The notes under the pieces are model-generated. The model did no database searches, was not told where the DNA came from, and saw only the letters and a list, made by a program, of their open reading frames with translations. DNA of 62,499 nucleotides from Roseomonas aerilata DSM 19363 (lineage in GTDB: Bacteria > Pseudomonadota > Alphaproteobacteria > Acetobacterales > Acetobacteraceae), in NCBI RefSeq assembly GCF_000711725.1, contig NZ_JONP01000026.1, positions 1-62,499 on the forward strand, read 5' to 3'. The position numbers were made by a program, and so were the translations under genes. Within the stretch, counting starts at the first letter, position 1; each line of letters starts with the position of its first letter. Below, piece after piece: positions 34,206-43,368 of the stretch.

Positions 34206-35258
34206 ATGGGCGTGAACCGAAGGGCACTTCTCGCGGCCTCCGCAGGAGCCGTGTCGCTCGCGCGACCGGCCCTGGCCCAGCAGGGCTCCGGCGAGGTGAT
34301 CGTCTGCGCAACGGGCGGCCTGATGGAGCGCAGCCTGCAGGAACATTTCTACCGCCGCTTCGAGCGCGAGCAGGGAATCCGCGTCCGCTCCATCCCCATC
34401 GAGCTGCCGGACCAGTGGGCCCGTGCCCGCGCTGGCCAGCGCAGCGGCAACATCCCCTTCGACGTCGTCACGGCGACGCCCCCGGACCTGATCCAGCACG
34501 CGGATATTCTTGCGCCGATAGACTGCACCACGCCGGCCATGACGCAGCACGCCTTGCCCGGCGGTTGCTTCCCGACCGGCATCATCCGCACCGCCGGCGG
34601 CATGGCCATTACCTGGAGCAAGAAGGCTTTCCCGAACGGCGGGCCTGCTTCCTGGGCAGATTTCTTCGACGTCGCGAAGTATCCCGGTCCGCGCTCGCTA
34701 CCTGACACGGGCGATCGCGAGTGGTGGCTTCCCCTCGCGGCCCTGATCGCCGACGGCGTGCCGCGCGACGCGCTGTTCCCGATGGACCTGGACCGCGCCT
34801 ATCGCAAGCTGGACACGCTCAAGCCCCATGTCGCGGCCTGGTGGAAGAGCGGCGACAACTCGATGCAGATCCTCCGCGGGGGCGATGCCGTCCTCAGTGT
34901 GCTCTACTCCTCCCGCGCCGTGCCACTGGCGAAGAGCGGCGAGTTCGACTTCACCTGGAACGGCGCCATCCGTGACGTCGGCAACTGGGCGGTGCTGAAG
35001 GGCGGTCCGAACACGGCAAATGCCATGCGCTTCCTCGACTTCTTCGTGCAGAACCCGCAGGAACACCTGCCCTTCAGCGACAAGGTCTCCTTCGACTCGA
35101 ACAACCGGGAAACCGCTTCCCTCGTGCCTGAATCGGAGCGCCGTTACCGCGCCTCCTGGCCCGAGAACTGGGAGAAGCTGGTGATTGCGGACTATGACTG
35201 GATCGCCGCCAACCGCAACGCGATGCGCGAACGTTGGGTCAACTGGCTCACGCGGTGA
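34206..35258 (+). CDS. PotD/AfuA-type periplasmic substrate-binding protein
   Basis: 350 residues. Signal peptide MGVNRRALLAASAGAVSLAR, cleaved near ALAQ (about 25). Family-1 extracellular binding fold: VIVCATGGLMERSLQEHFYR, then SGNIPFDVVTATPPDLIQHA, ASWADFFDVAKYPGPRSLPD and the closing region NPQEHLPFSDKVSFDS. This type binds polyamines, small cationic compounds or iron for the PotABC-like importer just upstream. AAGAGGAG precedes the ATG. The chemistry of the genes that follow suggests a nitrogenous amide as ligand; that is inference. Confidence 0.88.
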   Translation: MGVNRRALLAASAGAVSLARPALAQQGSGEVIVCATGGLMERSLQEHFYRRFEREQGIRVRSIPIELPDQWARARAGQRSGNIPFDVVTATPPDLIQHADILAPIDCTTPAMTQHALPGGCFPTGIIRTAGGMAITWSKKAFPNGGPASWADFFDVAKYPGPRSLPDTGDREWWLPLAALIADGVPRDALFPMDLDRAYRKLDTLKPHVAAWWKSGDNSMQILRGGDAVLSVLYSSRAVPLAKSGEFDFTWNGAIRDVGNWAVLKGGPNTANAMRFLDFFVQNPQEHLPFSDKVSFDSNNRETASLVPESERRYRASWPENWEKLVIADYDWIAANRNAMRERWVNWLTR

Positions 35259-35319
35259 TCGCCTCCCGCGGCGGGTCCGCGCGGCCCGCCCCCTCCCCTG
35301 CCACCGGAAACCGCTTGCC

Positions 35320-35667
35320 ATGCTGGTGAATGACCCCGAGGCGGCGCACTGGCCGGTGGACCCGGCCCGCCTCGACCTTGTCGAGGAATTCCGCCGCAAG
35401 CCGCGCGGCCCGCATAGTGACGAGCTGCAGAAGCTGCTGCATCGCATGCGCTGGTCGGGCGTCGGCAACCGCCACGTGCTCATTGTGATCGAACCGAACC
35501 GGCGCTGGATGCTCGGCCGCCTACCGGGCCGTCGTGGGGTGCCCGTGGAAACCTTCCCCAACCGCATCTTCACCAGCCTCGCCGAGGCCGAATGGGCCGT
35601 CTTCGTGATGCGCTGGGAAGCGCTGACCGGCCAGCGCATCCAGGACGCCAAGAGAGAGCCCGCGTGA
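35320..35667 (+). CDS. N,N-dimethylformamidase-like small (alpha) subunit
   Basis: 115 residues. Recognised by position and by pattern rather than by strong motif: a short basic protein directly before a large-subunit homologue, with HSDELQKLLHRMRWSGVGNR, HVLIVIEPNRRWMLGRLPGR and the close AVFVMRWEALTGQRI, a layout I associate with DmfA1. The known alpha subunit is about 130 residues, so the size fits. It pairs with the large subunit in an alpha-beta enzyme that hydrolyses simple N-substituted amides. The ATG at 35320 has no strong Shine-Dalgarno. The stop overlaps the GTG of the large subunit by four bases, which supports co-assembly. Confidence 0.7.
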   Translation: MLVNDPEAAHWPVDPARLDLVEEFRRKPRGPHSDELQKLLHRMRWSGVGNRHVLIVIEPNRRWMLGRLPGRRGVPVETFPNRIFTSLAEAEWAVFVMRWEALTGQRIQDAKREPA

Positions 35668-37919
35668 CCGATACCAACTCCGTCCTCGGCTATGCATGGC
35701 CGCTCGTCGTCTCCCCGGGCGAGGAGGTGGTCTTCCATCTCTCCAGCGCCACGCTGGCGAGCGCGGAGGCAACCCTGCTCCGCGTGCGCTGCGCCGATCC
35801 GGACCCGGACGGCCCCGGCCTGCGCTTCCACCAGCCCGGTACGTCCATCGACGGCCCCGTTGGGCTGCGGAAACAGCCTCTCCACCCCGGCTCCTGCGCC
35901 ATCGTGCCGGATGGCCCCGCGCTGAGTCGTACAGGATCGATTTCCCTCGGCCTTTTCCTCTTCCCTACCGCACCGGGCGCGGGCGAGCAGACGATCCTTT
36001 CGCGTTGGCGCGCCGACACGCAGGAGGGGTGGCGTCTGGCACTCACGGCCGACGCGAAACTCGAATTCGCCGTGGGGGCCGGCGGCCGCGTCTGGCGCGC
36101 GACTGCTCCGCGGCCGGTGATCGAACGGGAGTGGATCTTCGTCGCTGCCGGGCTGGACGCGGCGGCCGGCCGCATCAGCGTATCCCAGACAAGCCTCGAC
36201 CCTCAGGCTGGCCGCGACACCGGCTGCTCCGCGACCACTGATGGCCCACGCGACGCCACCTGGCCGGAAGACACTGCCCTCGTCATCGCCGCCCATGCGC
36301 TGGAGGCCGGCCCGTCACCCCGAACCGCCGGGCACCTGGACGGCAAGATCGATCGTCCGCGCCTGCTTGCCGCCGCGCCCGATCCGGCCGCGCTGCGGGC
36401 CCTATCGGAGAACCTCTCTCCCCATCCCGCGGATCCCGCACTCCTCGCGGCCTGGGACTTTTCGCGCGATATCCCGACCGAGACGGTCCGTGACCTCTCT
36501 GCGAACCGGTTGGACGGCACGCTGCGCCAGATGCCCATGCGCGCCGCGACAGGAGCGAACTGGGATGGCCGTACCGTTCAGTGGACCGAGGCGCCGGAAC
36601 TCTACGGAGCCATCCACTTCCACAGTGACGACATGCACGATGCCCGCTGGACGCCGAACCTGCGTTTCACCGTCCCGGAAACCTGGCGCAGCGGCTTCTA
36701 CGCGCTCCGCCTCCGCGCCCGGCAGGAGAGCGAGGATCCCGTCGAAAGCTTCGTCGCCTTCTTCGTCCGCGCGCCGCTCGGTAGGCCCCGCGCGGAGCTC
36801 GCCTTCGTCGCCAGCACCGCCACCTTCCTTGCCTACGCCAATTCGGCGCTTCGGCTAGACCAGGTGCATGCGGAGGCGATGCTGGAAGGCCTGATCGCCC
36901 TTTCGCGCGACGACGTGTACCTGCAGGAGCACCGCGAGCTCGGGCTCTCCACCTACGATACGCATAGCGACGGCAGCGGCTGGTGCTATTCCACGGCGAA
37001 GCGCCCGATTCTGAACATGCGCCCGCGCGGCGCCACCTTCAACTACGGCAACGACACGCACATCATCGACTGGCTGGAGAATGCGGGGCACGACTACGAC
37101 ATCATCGTGGATGACGACATCCACCGCCACGGCGCCCAAGCCCTTTCGTCCTATCGCTCCGTCATTACCGGCTCGCATCCCGAGTACTTCAGCCGCGAGA
37201 TGATCGAGGCCTTCGACTCCTATCAGCGCGGCGGCGGGCGGCACATGTATCTCGGCGGGAACGGCTTCTATTGGCGCATCGGCTGGCACCCAACCGAGCC
37301 GCACGCGATGGAGATTCGCCGCGGCATGAACGGCCTCCGCACCTGGGAGGGCGAGCCCGGAGAGAACGCACTCTCCTTTACTGGCGAGCCGTCCGGCCTC
37401 TGGCGCGCCAATGGGAGGCCGCCGCAGCGCCTCGTCGGCGTCGGCTTCGACGCGCAGGTCTTCACCCGCTCCTACCCCTATGCCTGGCGCGAGCCGGCGC
37501 GCGACCCTCGCGTGGCATGGGCGGTGGAGGGGATCGACCTCGACGCCCCGCTCGGTGATTTCGGCCTGCGGGGCGGCGGCGCGGCAGGGCTGGAGGTGGA
37601 TCGCGTGGAGACAACCCTCGGCTCGCCACCGCACCTCCTCTGGCTCGCCACGGCGGACCGGTTGGACTATGGCGGCGTGCCGACGCTGGAGGAACTGCGA
37701 ACCCTTCACCGCGGCACGATGGGTGACCAGAACGCCCGCGTGCGCGCCGATATCGCCTTCTTTCCCACCGCGCAGGGCGGCGCCGTCTTCTCCACCGGCT
37801 CCATCGCCTGGGCCTGCGCGCTCTCTCACAATGGCTACGACAACACCGTCAGCCGGCTTACCGGCAACGTGCTACGCCGTTTCCTCGACCCCGCGCCGTT
37901 CGAGGGCTTCGACGCCTAA
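35664..37919 (+). CDS. N,N-dimethylformamidase-like large (beta) subunit
   Basis: 751 residues (known DMFase beta about 760). Residues ~75-300 form a LamG-like beta-sandwich (GLFLFPTAPGAGEQTILSRW, DGKIDRPRLLA). Residues ~375-740 are the catalytic domain: ATFLAYANSAL, LSTYDTHSDGSGWCYSTAKR, NYGNDTHIIDWLENAGHDYD, SVITGSHPEYFSREMIEAFD. DMFase is known to use a two-Tyr, one-carboxylate mononuclear iron site. Y391, Y431 and E507 have the right order and nearly the same spacing (40 and 76 residues), so they are the candidate ligands. Start GTG 35664 overlaps the small-subunit stop. The reaction is probably hydrolysis of an N-alkyl amide to amine and carboxylate; the true substrate may differ from dimethylformamide. 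Confidence 0.85.
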   Translation: MTDTNSVLGYAWPLVVSPGEEVVFHLSSATLASAEATLLRVRCADPDPDGPGLRFHQPGTSIDGPVGLRKQPLHPGSCAIVPDGPALSRTGSISLGLFLFPTAPGAGEQTILSRWRADTQEGWRLALTADAKLEFAVGAGGRVWRATAPRPVIEREWIFVAAGLDAAAGRISVSQTSLDPQAGRDTGCSATTDGPRDATWPEDTALVIAAHALEAGPSPRTAGHLDGKIDRPRLLAAAPDPAALRALSENLSPHPADPALLAAWDFSRDIPTETVRDLSANRLDGTLRQMPMRAATGANWDGRTVQWTEAPELYGAIHFHSDDMHDARWTPNLRFTVPETWRSGFYALRLRARQESEDPVESFVAFFVRAPLGRPRAELAFVASTATFLAYANSALRLDQVHAEAMLEGLIALSRDDVYLQEHRELGLSTYDTHSDGSGWCYSTAKRPILNMRPRGATFNYGNDTHIIDWLENAGHDYDIIVDDDIHRHGAQALSSYRSVITGSHPEYFSREMIEAFDSYQRGGGRHMYLGGNGFYWRIGWHPTEPHAMEIRRGMNGLRTWEGEPGENALSFTGEPSGLWRANGRPPQRLVGVGFDAQVFTRSYPYAWREPARDPRVAWAVEGIDLDAPLGDFGLRGGGAAGLEVDRVETTLGSPPHLLWLATADRLDYGGVPTLEELRTLHRGTMGDQNARVRADIAFFPTAQGGAVFSTGSIAWACALSHNGYDNTVSRLTGNVLRRFLDPAPFEGFDA

Positions 37920-37953
37920 GCGCCGGAACAAGGCGCATCACAGGAAACGCCCG

Positions 37954-40119
37954 ATGCACCGAACGCCTATCCTCACCGACACGCCATGGTTCCGGCTGGA
38001 GGTGGAAGAGTCCGACTGGGCGGCGGAGGACCCCGCCGCCCTCGCCCGCTGGATGGAGCAGCTTCTCATTATCCGGCGCTTCGAGGAGAAGATTCTCGAA
38101 CTCCACGGCCAGGGCCTCGTCCACGGCCCCGCGCACGCCTCGATCGGGCAGGAGGCCGGCGCGGTCGGCGCCATGTCGGTCCTCGGCACGAAGGACAAGC
38201 TGAACGGCACCCACCGCGCGCACCACCAGATCCTCGCCAAGCTGCTGAACAGCGCTCTCCCCGGGAGCTACGACCCACGGCGTGACGGTCCGCCGGAGGA
38301 GGCCGCAACCCTCGTCCGGCGTGCGATGGCCGAGATCATGGGACTGTCGGAAGGTTTCTGCGGCGGGCGGGGCGGTTCCATGCACATGCGCTGGGCGCCC
38401 GCAGGGATCGTCGGGACCAGCGCCATCATCGGCGGCAACCTGCCCCACGCCGTCGGCTACGGCCTGGCGGACAAGGTTCTCGGCCACGACCATGTCTCGG
38501 TGGCCTTCTTCGGTGACGGCACGCTGATGGCCGGACAGTCGATGGAGGCGATCAACCTCGCCGCGCTCTACAACCTGCCCATCATCTTCTTCCTTGAGAA
38601 CAACTTTTATGCCGTCTCCACCCATGTACGGGAACAGACGCGGGAGACGCGGCTGACCACGCGCGGGGCCATGTTCGGCGTCCCCTCAGTCGAATGCGAC
38701 GGCATGGACCTCGTCGCCGTCCGCCGCGCCATGCAATGGGCGGTGGAGACCATCCGCGGGACCGGCGGCCCGGTCTTCATCGAGGCGATCCTCTATCGCT
38801 TCCTCCACCAGAGCGGCCCGCTGCTCGGCAGCCAGCTGGGCTACCGCAGCAAGGAGGAGGAGGCCGAGTGGCGCGCGCGCGACCCGCTGGCGACCATGCC
38901 CGCGCGGCTGATGGCGATGGGCGTGCTGGACGAGGCGGGCCTCGCCGCCCTTGAGGCACGCGCGCGCCGCTTGGTCGAGGACGCTGCCGCCGCCCTGACC
39001 GAGATGCCGCGGGATTCAAATGCCTTACAGATCCGTGCCGGCGCCCTTCCGGACGTGGCGGAGGTGGAGCACGGCATCCGCGGTGATCTTTCCGAGCTGA
39101 GGGGCGAGCGCTTCCTTGAAGCCCTCTCCGTTCCTGCCAATGCGCGAACGGAGATGAAGTACATCGACGCCGTCGCCGCGGCGCTTCTGCGGAACATGGA
39201 GCGCGACTCCCGCATCGTCCTCATCGGAGAGGACGTGCACCGCTTGCGCGGCGGCGTCTCCGGCTCAACCAGGGGCGTGGTCGAGCGCTTTCCCGGCCGC
39301 GTTTTCCCCACGCCTATCTGCGAAAATGGCTTTACCGGCATGGCGCTCGGCGCCGCCGCCTGCGGGCTGCGGCCGGTGGTGGACATCATGTTCGGCGACT
39401 TCTGCATCGTCGCCGCCGATCAGATGTTCAACGGGATCGGCAAGTTCTCGCACATGTTCGGAGGCACGGAGGTGCCAGTCGTGGTGCGCGCGCGCGTCTC
39501 GCCAGCGACGGGCTACGGATCCCAGCACTCGATGGATCCCTCCGCCCTCTTCGCCCTCTACCCGGCCTGGCGGATCGTCTCCCCCTCCACGCCACATGAC
39601 TATATCGGCCTGATGAACGCGGCGCTCCGCTGCAACGACCCCGTTCTCGTCATCGAGCACCAGGATCTTTTCCAGACCACCGGCCCCGTGCCTCACGGGG
39701 ACCTGGACTACCTCGTGCCCCTCGGGGCCGCCCGTACGGCGCGGCCCGGTTCCGCCTGTACCATCCTCACCTACTCCACCATGGTTTCCGCCAGCATCCA
39801 GGCCGCCCAGGCCGCCGGCATCGACGCAGAAGTCATCGACCTCCGCAGCCTGGATCCCGCCGGCCTCGACTGGCCACTAATCGGGGCGAGCGTGAGGCGC
39901 ACTCACCGCGTGCTCGTCGCCGAGCAGACAGCGCGTGGCACGAGCCACGGTGCCCGGATCGTGCAGGAGGTTCAGGAACGCCTCTTCGACTGGCTGGACG
40001 CCGAGATCCTCCGCGTCACCGGCACCGAAGCCGCGCCGGTGGTTTCGCGCCCGCTCAACATGGCTGCCCTGGGTGACATGGCGAAAGTGGAAGTTGCCTT
40101 GCGAAAGCTAGTCGCCTAG
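37954..40119 (+). CDS. Fused alpha-beta E1 component of a 2-oxoacid dehydrogenase
   Basis: 721 residues. The alpha half (about 30-340) has HASIGQEAGAVGAM and the thiamine-diphosphate motif GDG (187-189) to NN (216-217) in FFGDGTLMAGQSMEAINLAA. The beta half (about 385-715) has MKYIDAVAAALLRNMERDSR, VLIGEDVHRLRGGVSGSTRG, ENGFTGMALGAAACGLRPVV and a transketolase C-domain. It decarboxylates a 2-oxoacid and passes the acyl group to an E2 lipoyl domain. No E2 or E3 gene is in the window, so it either borrows them or acts alone. The ATG at 37954 has AGGAA upstream and follows the amidase by 34 bases. It probably processes a keto-acid produced by the neighbouring aminotransferase. Confidence 0.87.
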   Translation: MHRTPILTDTPWFRLEVEESDWAAEDPAALARWMEQLLIIRRFEEKILELHGQGLVHGPAHASIGQEAGAVGAMSVLGTKDKLNGTHRAHHQILAKLLNSALPGSYDPRRDGPPEEAATLVRRAMAEIMGLSEGFCGGRGGSMHMRWAPAGIVGTSAIIGGNLPHAVGYGLADKVLGHDHVSVAFFGDGTLMAGQSMEAINLAALYNLPIIFFLENNFYAVSTHVREQTRETRLTTRGAMFGVPSVECDGMDLVAVRRAMQWAVETIRGTGGPVFIEAILYRFLHQSGPLLGSQLGYRSKEEEAEWRARDPLATMPARLMAMGVLDEAGLAALEARARRLVEDAAAALTEMPRDSNALQIRAGALPDVAEVEHGIRGDLSELRGERFLEALSVPANARTEMKYIDAVAAALLRNMERDSRIVLIGEDVHRLRGGVSGSTRGVVERFPGRVFPTPICENGFTGMALGAAACGLRPVVDIMFGDFCIVAADQMFNGIGKFSHMFGGTEVPVVVRARVSPATGYGSQHSMDPSALFALYPAWRIVSPSTPHDYIGLMNAALRCNDPVLVIEHQDLFQTTGPVPHGDLDYLVPLGAARTARPGSACTILTYSTMVSASIQAAQAAGIDAEVIDLRSLDPAGLDWPLIGASVRRTHRVLVAEQTARGTSHGARIVQEVQERLFDWLDAEILRVTGTEAAPVVSRPLNMAALGDMAKVEVALRKLVA

Positions 40120-40149
40120 CGCCCGAAGCACTTCCTGCGCTCCGGCGGC

Positions 40150-40162
40150 ATATGATATATCA
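40150..40162. promoter_or_regulatory. GATATATC operator, site 2 (aminotransferase promoter)
   Basis: ATATGATATATCA, containing the perfect palindrome TGATATATCA (40153-40162). The same 13 bases recur exactly at 45023-45035. The site lies in the 68-base gap before the aminotransferase ATG at 40188, so that gene has its own controlled promoter although it follows the E1 gene closely. Confidence 0.65.
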
Positions 40163-40187
40163 AGGGGTGAAAGACGAGGATCCGTCC

Positions 40188-41435
40188 ATGTCGCAGGCCC
40201 TTCGCCCCGAGGCACCCGCCGTTGACTCTTCCGACGCGGCCCTGCGCGCCCGGGCGCGCGCCGTCATCCCGGGTGGCCTCTGGGGGCACCTCAACGTGGC
40301 GAAGCTGCCGGAGGGCTACCCCCAGTACTTCACCTCGGCAGAAGGCTGCCGCCTCCGCGACACCGATGGCCGTGAGTACATCGACTTCATGTGCTCATGG
40401 GGCCCCATCGTGCTCGGTCATCGGCACCCCGTCGTCGAGGCCGCCGCACGGCGCCAGGCGGAGCAGGGCGACTGCATGAACGGTCCCGCCCCCGTCCTGG
40501 TCGAGCTGGCTGAGCTCCTCGTGGACACCATCCCGCACGCGGACTGGGCCCTCCTCGCGAAGAACGGCACGGACGCCACTACCGCGTGCGTCACGATCGC
40601 TCGCGCCGCCACGGGCCGCCGCAAGGTGCTCGTCGCCCGCGGCTCCTATCATGGCGCCGTCCCCTGGTGCTCCCCCTCGCTCGCAGGCGTGACGGCGGAG
40701 GACCGGGCCCACATCCTGACCTTCGACTACAACGACATTGCCAGCCTGGAGGCCGCGGCCGAGGCCGCGAAGGACGACCTTGCCGCCGTCATCATCACCG
40801 CTGTGCGGCACGACTACGCCGCGCACCAGGATCTGGCGCGCCCCGACTTCGCGCGCCACCTGCGGGAGCTCTGCGACGCGACGGGCGCCGCCCTCATCCT
40901 CGACGACGTGCGCGCCGGCTTTCGCATCGATCTCGGCGGCTCCTGGGAACCCCTCGGCGTCCGGCCCGACCTTTCCGCCTTCAGCAAGGCCATTGCTAAC
41001 GGCTATGCGCTCGCCGCCGTGACCGGGCGCGACCGTTTCCGTGAGGCCGCGACGCAGGTCTACACCACCGGCTCCTTCTGGTGCGGCGCCGTGCCCATGG
41101 CCGCCGCCCTCGCCACGATCACCGAGCTGCGCCGCATCAACGGCCCGGCAAGGATGAAGGCGATGGGCGAGCGCCTACGCGCCGGCCTCGACGCGCTCTC
41201 TCGTCAGTACCGGCTGCCGGTGCGACAGACCGGCCCGGCGCAGATGCCGCTGATGATCTTCGACAATGATCCGGACTGGGCGAAGGGCGATGCGTTCTGC
41301 GTCGCCGCCTTGCGGCACGGCGCCTACTTCCACCCGCGCCACAACATGTTCCTGTCCTGCGCCCATGCGGAGGCCGATATCGACCGGGCGCTGGAGGCGG
41401 CCGAGGCGGGGTTCCGGGCGGTGGCGCGCGGCTAG
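40188..41435 (+). CDS. Class III PLP-dependent aminotransferase (glutamate-1-semialdehyde aminomutase-like)
   Basis: 415 residues. Fold-type I signatures: YIDFMCSWGPIVLGHRHPVV, NGTDATTACVTIARAATGRR, then the PLP-phosphate/pyridine region LILDDVRAGFR (D240; usual DEV reads DDV) and the Schiff-base lysine K267 in LSAFSKAIANGY. The family moves an amino group between an amine or amino acid and a keto compound; GSAM-like members also include omega-transaminases. With an amidase upstream, it may take the amine product. Start ATG 40188 is preferred, since an earlier in-frame ATG at 40152 lies inside the operator palindrome. It converges with the aldolase gene. Confidence 0.85.
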   Translation: MSQALRPEAPAVDSSDAALRARARAVIPGGLWGHLNVAKLPEGYPQYFTSAEGCRLRDTDGREYIDFMCSWGPIVLGHRHPVVEAAARRQAEQGDCMNGPAPVLVELAELLVDTIPHADWALLAKNGTDATTACVTIARAATGRRKVLVARGSYHGAVPWCSPSLAGVTAEDRAHILTFDYNDIASLEAAAEAAKDDLAAVIITAVRHDYAAHQDLARPDFARHLRELCDATGAALILDDVRAGFRIDLGGSWEPLGVRPDLSAFSKAIANGYALAAVTGRDRFREAATQVYTTGSFWCGAVPMAAALATITELRRINGPARMKAMGERLRAGLDALSRQYRLPVRQTGPAQMPLMIFDNDPDWAKGDAFCVAALRHGAYFHPRHNMFLSCAHAEADIDRALEAAEAGFRAVARG

Positions 41436-41456
41436 CCCCGACCGTCCGGGCGGTCG

Positions 41457-42110
41457 TCACACCCGTTTGGGAGCGGCCCCGCCGTAGGTCTTATAGCGCT
41501 CGCGCGTGGCGTCCAGCTGCGCCGCGTCGAGCAGCTGCGGCGTGCCGGCGGAGCGTGCGAGCAGATATTGCCGCGCGAGCGTCTCAAGCCGCACCGCGGC
41601 CGCAAGGGCCGTCTTCACGTCGCGCCCCGTGACGATCATGCCGTGATTGCCGAGCAGGCAGGCGGTCCGCCCGCGCAGCGCTTCCACCGCTACTTCCGCC
41701 AACTCGGGCGTGCCGAAGGTGACGTAAGGTGCGCATCGCACGTCATCGCCCCCGAAGCCCGCAATCATGTAGTGAAAGGCCGGCAATCCCTCGCCAAGGC
41801 AGGCCAGGGCCGTGCAGGCATCCGCGTGGGTGTGCACCACGCTTCCCACCTCCGGAAAGGCGCGGAGGATCGCCGCGTGCATCGGCCACTCGCTCGACGC
41901 GGCGGCGGCATCCGTCGTGCTGCCATCCAGCGTCATCCACACTGTATCGCCCTCTGCCGTGGCGTCCACCGTAGTGCCGGAGCGGGTGATGACCATCCCC
42001 TCCGCCACGCGGCAGGAGACGTTGCCCGCGCTGCCGAAGTTGAGCCCCAGCCGCCCCAGTTCCCGATAGGTCCGCGCCACCTCGTTCCGCGCCTGCGCCA
42101 GCTCGCTCAT
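41457..42110 (-). CDS. Class II aldolase/adducin-family protein (OtnC-like)
   Basis: 217 residues. Zinc-site residues: E74 (SSEWPMHAAIL), H93 and H95 (VVHTHADACTALA), H156 (LLGNHGMIV); N-terminal GLNFGSAGNVSCR binds the phosphate of such substrates. The family cleaves or decarboxylates phosphorylated sugar acids. Next to a DUF1537-type kinase it matches the OtnC role (3-oxo-tetronate 4-phosphate decarboxylase), though L-fuculose-phosphate-aldolase-type activity cannot be excluded. Its ATG overlaps the kinase stop by four bases. Confidence 0.83.
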   Translation of the reverse strand: MSELAQARNEVARTYRELGRLGLNFGSAGNVSCRVAEGMVITRSGTTVDATAEGDTVWMTLDGSTTDAAAASSEWPMHAAILRAFPEVGSVVHTHADACTALACLGEGLPAFHYMIAGFGGDDVRCAPYVTFGTPELAEVAVEALRGRTACLLGNHGMIVTGRDVKTALAAAVRLETLARQYLLARSAGTPQLLDAAQLDATRERYKTYGGAAPKRV

Positions 42111-43360
42111 GCGCGCATCGTCTCCAGCACCGTCGAGAACATGTCCACCGGACCCAGCTTCCCCGATTTTAGGCAGAGCGCCAGCGGCAAGGGCTCCTCC
42201 GCCGCGCAGAGGCCGATCCCCGGCGAGACATAGGGCGCCACTGAAAGCCGGGAAATTCCGAGCGACCGGATCACCGCACCTGAGCTCTCCCCGCCCGCGA
42301 CGAGGATGCGCCGCACGCCCGCTTCCACCAACGCGACTGCAAGCGCGCCGAGCAGCCCTTCCGCCGCGCGCGCCGCACCGTCGCGCCCCAGCCGCGCCTG
42401 CGCGGCGGCCACCGCTTCCGCATCGCCCGCCGTGGTCACGCAGACCGGTCCGCGCGCCAGCAGCGAAACGGCCCAATCGGCGGCCTCCCGCAGCGCGGCC
42501 TCAGGCGATTCCATCCGCGCCAGGTCGATCCGCAGCACCGGATGCCGCGCGGCGAAATGCTCAACCTGCTCACGCGTGCGGTCCGAGCAGCTCCCGGCCA
42601 GCACCGCACCGCCCCCACCCGCGCGCAGCGCCGCCGCCGCGGGGGCCGGCGACAGCAATCCATGCTCCCGCCAAATTGCCAGATAGTGCGCCGCCAGGTT
42701 GGAGCCTCCGGTCGTGAGCCGCCAATCCCAGCTCGCTCGCGCGAGCGTGGCCAGGTCTTCCTCCGTACCCGCGTCCGCGATGGCGTAGGATACCCCCTCC
42801 GCCCGCAAGGCATCCACCCGCCGCACAACCGCCTCCGGGCCCCGCGCAACCGAGGGCAGCGGAATCAATCCGACCGCTCGTGCCGTCTGTGCCGACAAGA
42901 CCTTCACAAGGTTTGGCTCTGTCATTGGCGTCAGCGGGTCGAATCGCTTGGGCGAGTCCGACACAAGCTGCGCGCCGACAAAGAGGTGCCCCATGAAGAC
43001 CCGCCGCTCCACCTCCGGGAAGGTCGGAGCGAAGAGCGTGAATCTCGCGCCCATCCGTTCCATCAGCACGTCCGCGCAGGGGCCGATGTTCCCCGCCGAC
43101 GTTGAGTCGAAGGTCGCACAGTACTTGAAGAATATCCGCCTGGCTCCGGCGCCGAGCAAGGCCTCCGCTGCCCGAGCGAAGCCGGCGCGCGCTTCCTCCA
43201 CTGGCGCCACGCGGGAGGCCAAGGCGACGACAACCGCGTCCTGCCCGGTCGGCACGGGCGCATCGTCCAGCACCAATGCCACGCGCATCCCGCCGGCCGC
43301 CAGCATTCCTGCCAGCTCCACCGCGCCGGTCAGGTCGTCCGCAATCGCGCCGAGCAGCAT
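42107..43360 (-). CDS. Four-carbon acid-sugar kinase family protein (OtnK-like, DUF1537)
   Basis: 417 residues. N-terminal domain starts LLGAIADDLTGAVELAGMLA, the family's sugar-binding signature; FFKYCATFDSTSAGNIGPCA corresponds to the YK-DST-RGN region. The C-terminal nucleotide-binding domain shows ILVAGGESSGAVIRSLG and YVSPGIGLCA. The family phosphorylates 3-oxo-tetronates and related acids with ATP. Start ATG 43360 lies 9 bases after the binding-protein stop with GGAGGT upstream. A 4-base overlap with the aldolase gene suggests coupled translation. No companion dehydrogenase (LtnD-type) is adjacent, so the 2-oxo precursor would have to come from elsewhere. Confidence 0.85.
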   Translation of the reverse strand: MLLGAIADDLTGAVELAGMLAAGGMRVALVLDDAPVPTGQDAVVVALASRVAPVEEARAGFARAAEALLGAGARRIFFKYCATFDSTSAGNIGPCADVLMERMGARFTLFAPTFPEVERRVFMGHLFVGAQLVSDSPKRFDPLTPMTEPNLVKVLSAQTARAVGLIPLPSVARGPEAVVRRVDALRAEGVSYAIADAGTEEDLATLARASWDWRLTTGGSNLAAHYLAIWREHGLLSPAPAAAALRAGGGGAVLAGSCSDRTREQVEHFAARHPVLRIDLARMESPEAALREAADWAVSLLARGPVCVTTAGDAEAVAAAQARLGRDGAARAAEGLLGALAVALVEAGVRRILVAGGESSGAVIRSLGISRLSVAPYVSPGIGLCAAEEPLPLALCLKSGKLGPVDMFSTVLETMRA

Positions 43361-43368
43361 CGCGCCGG

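Noticed and set aside
40152-40187. Earlier ATG start for the aminotransferase
   Set aside because: The ATG is inside the TGATATATCA operator and has no ribosome site; homology starts after ATG 40188.
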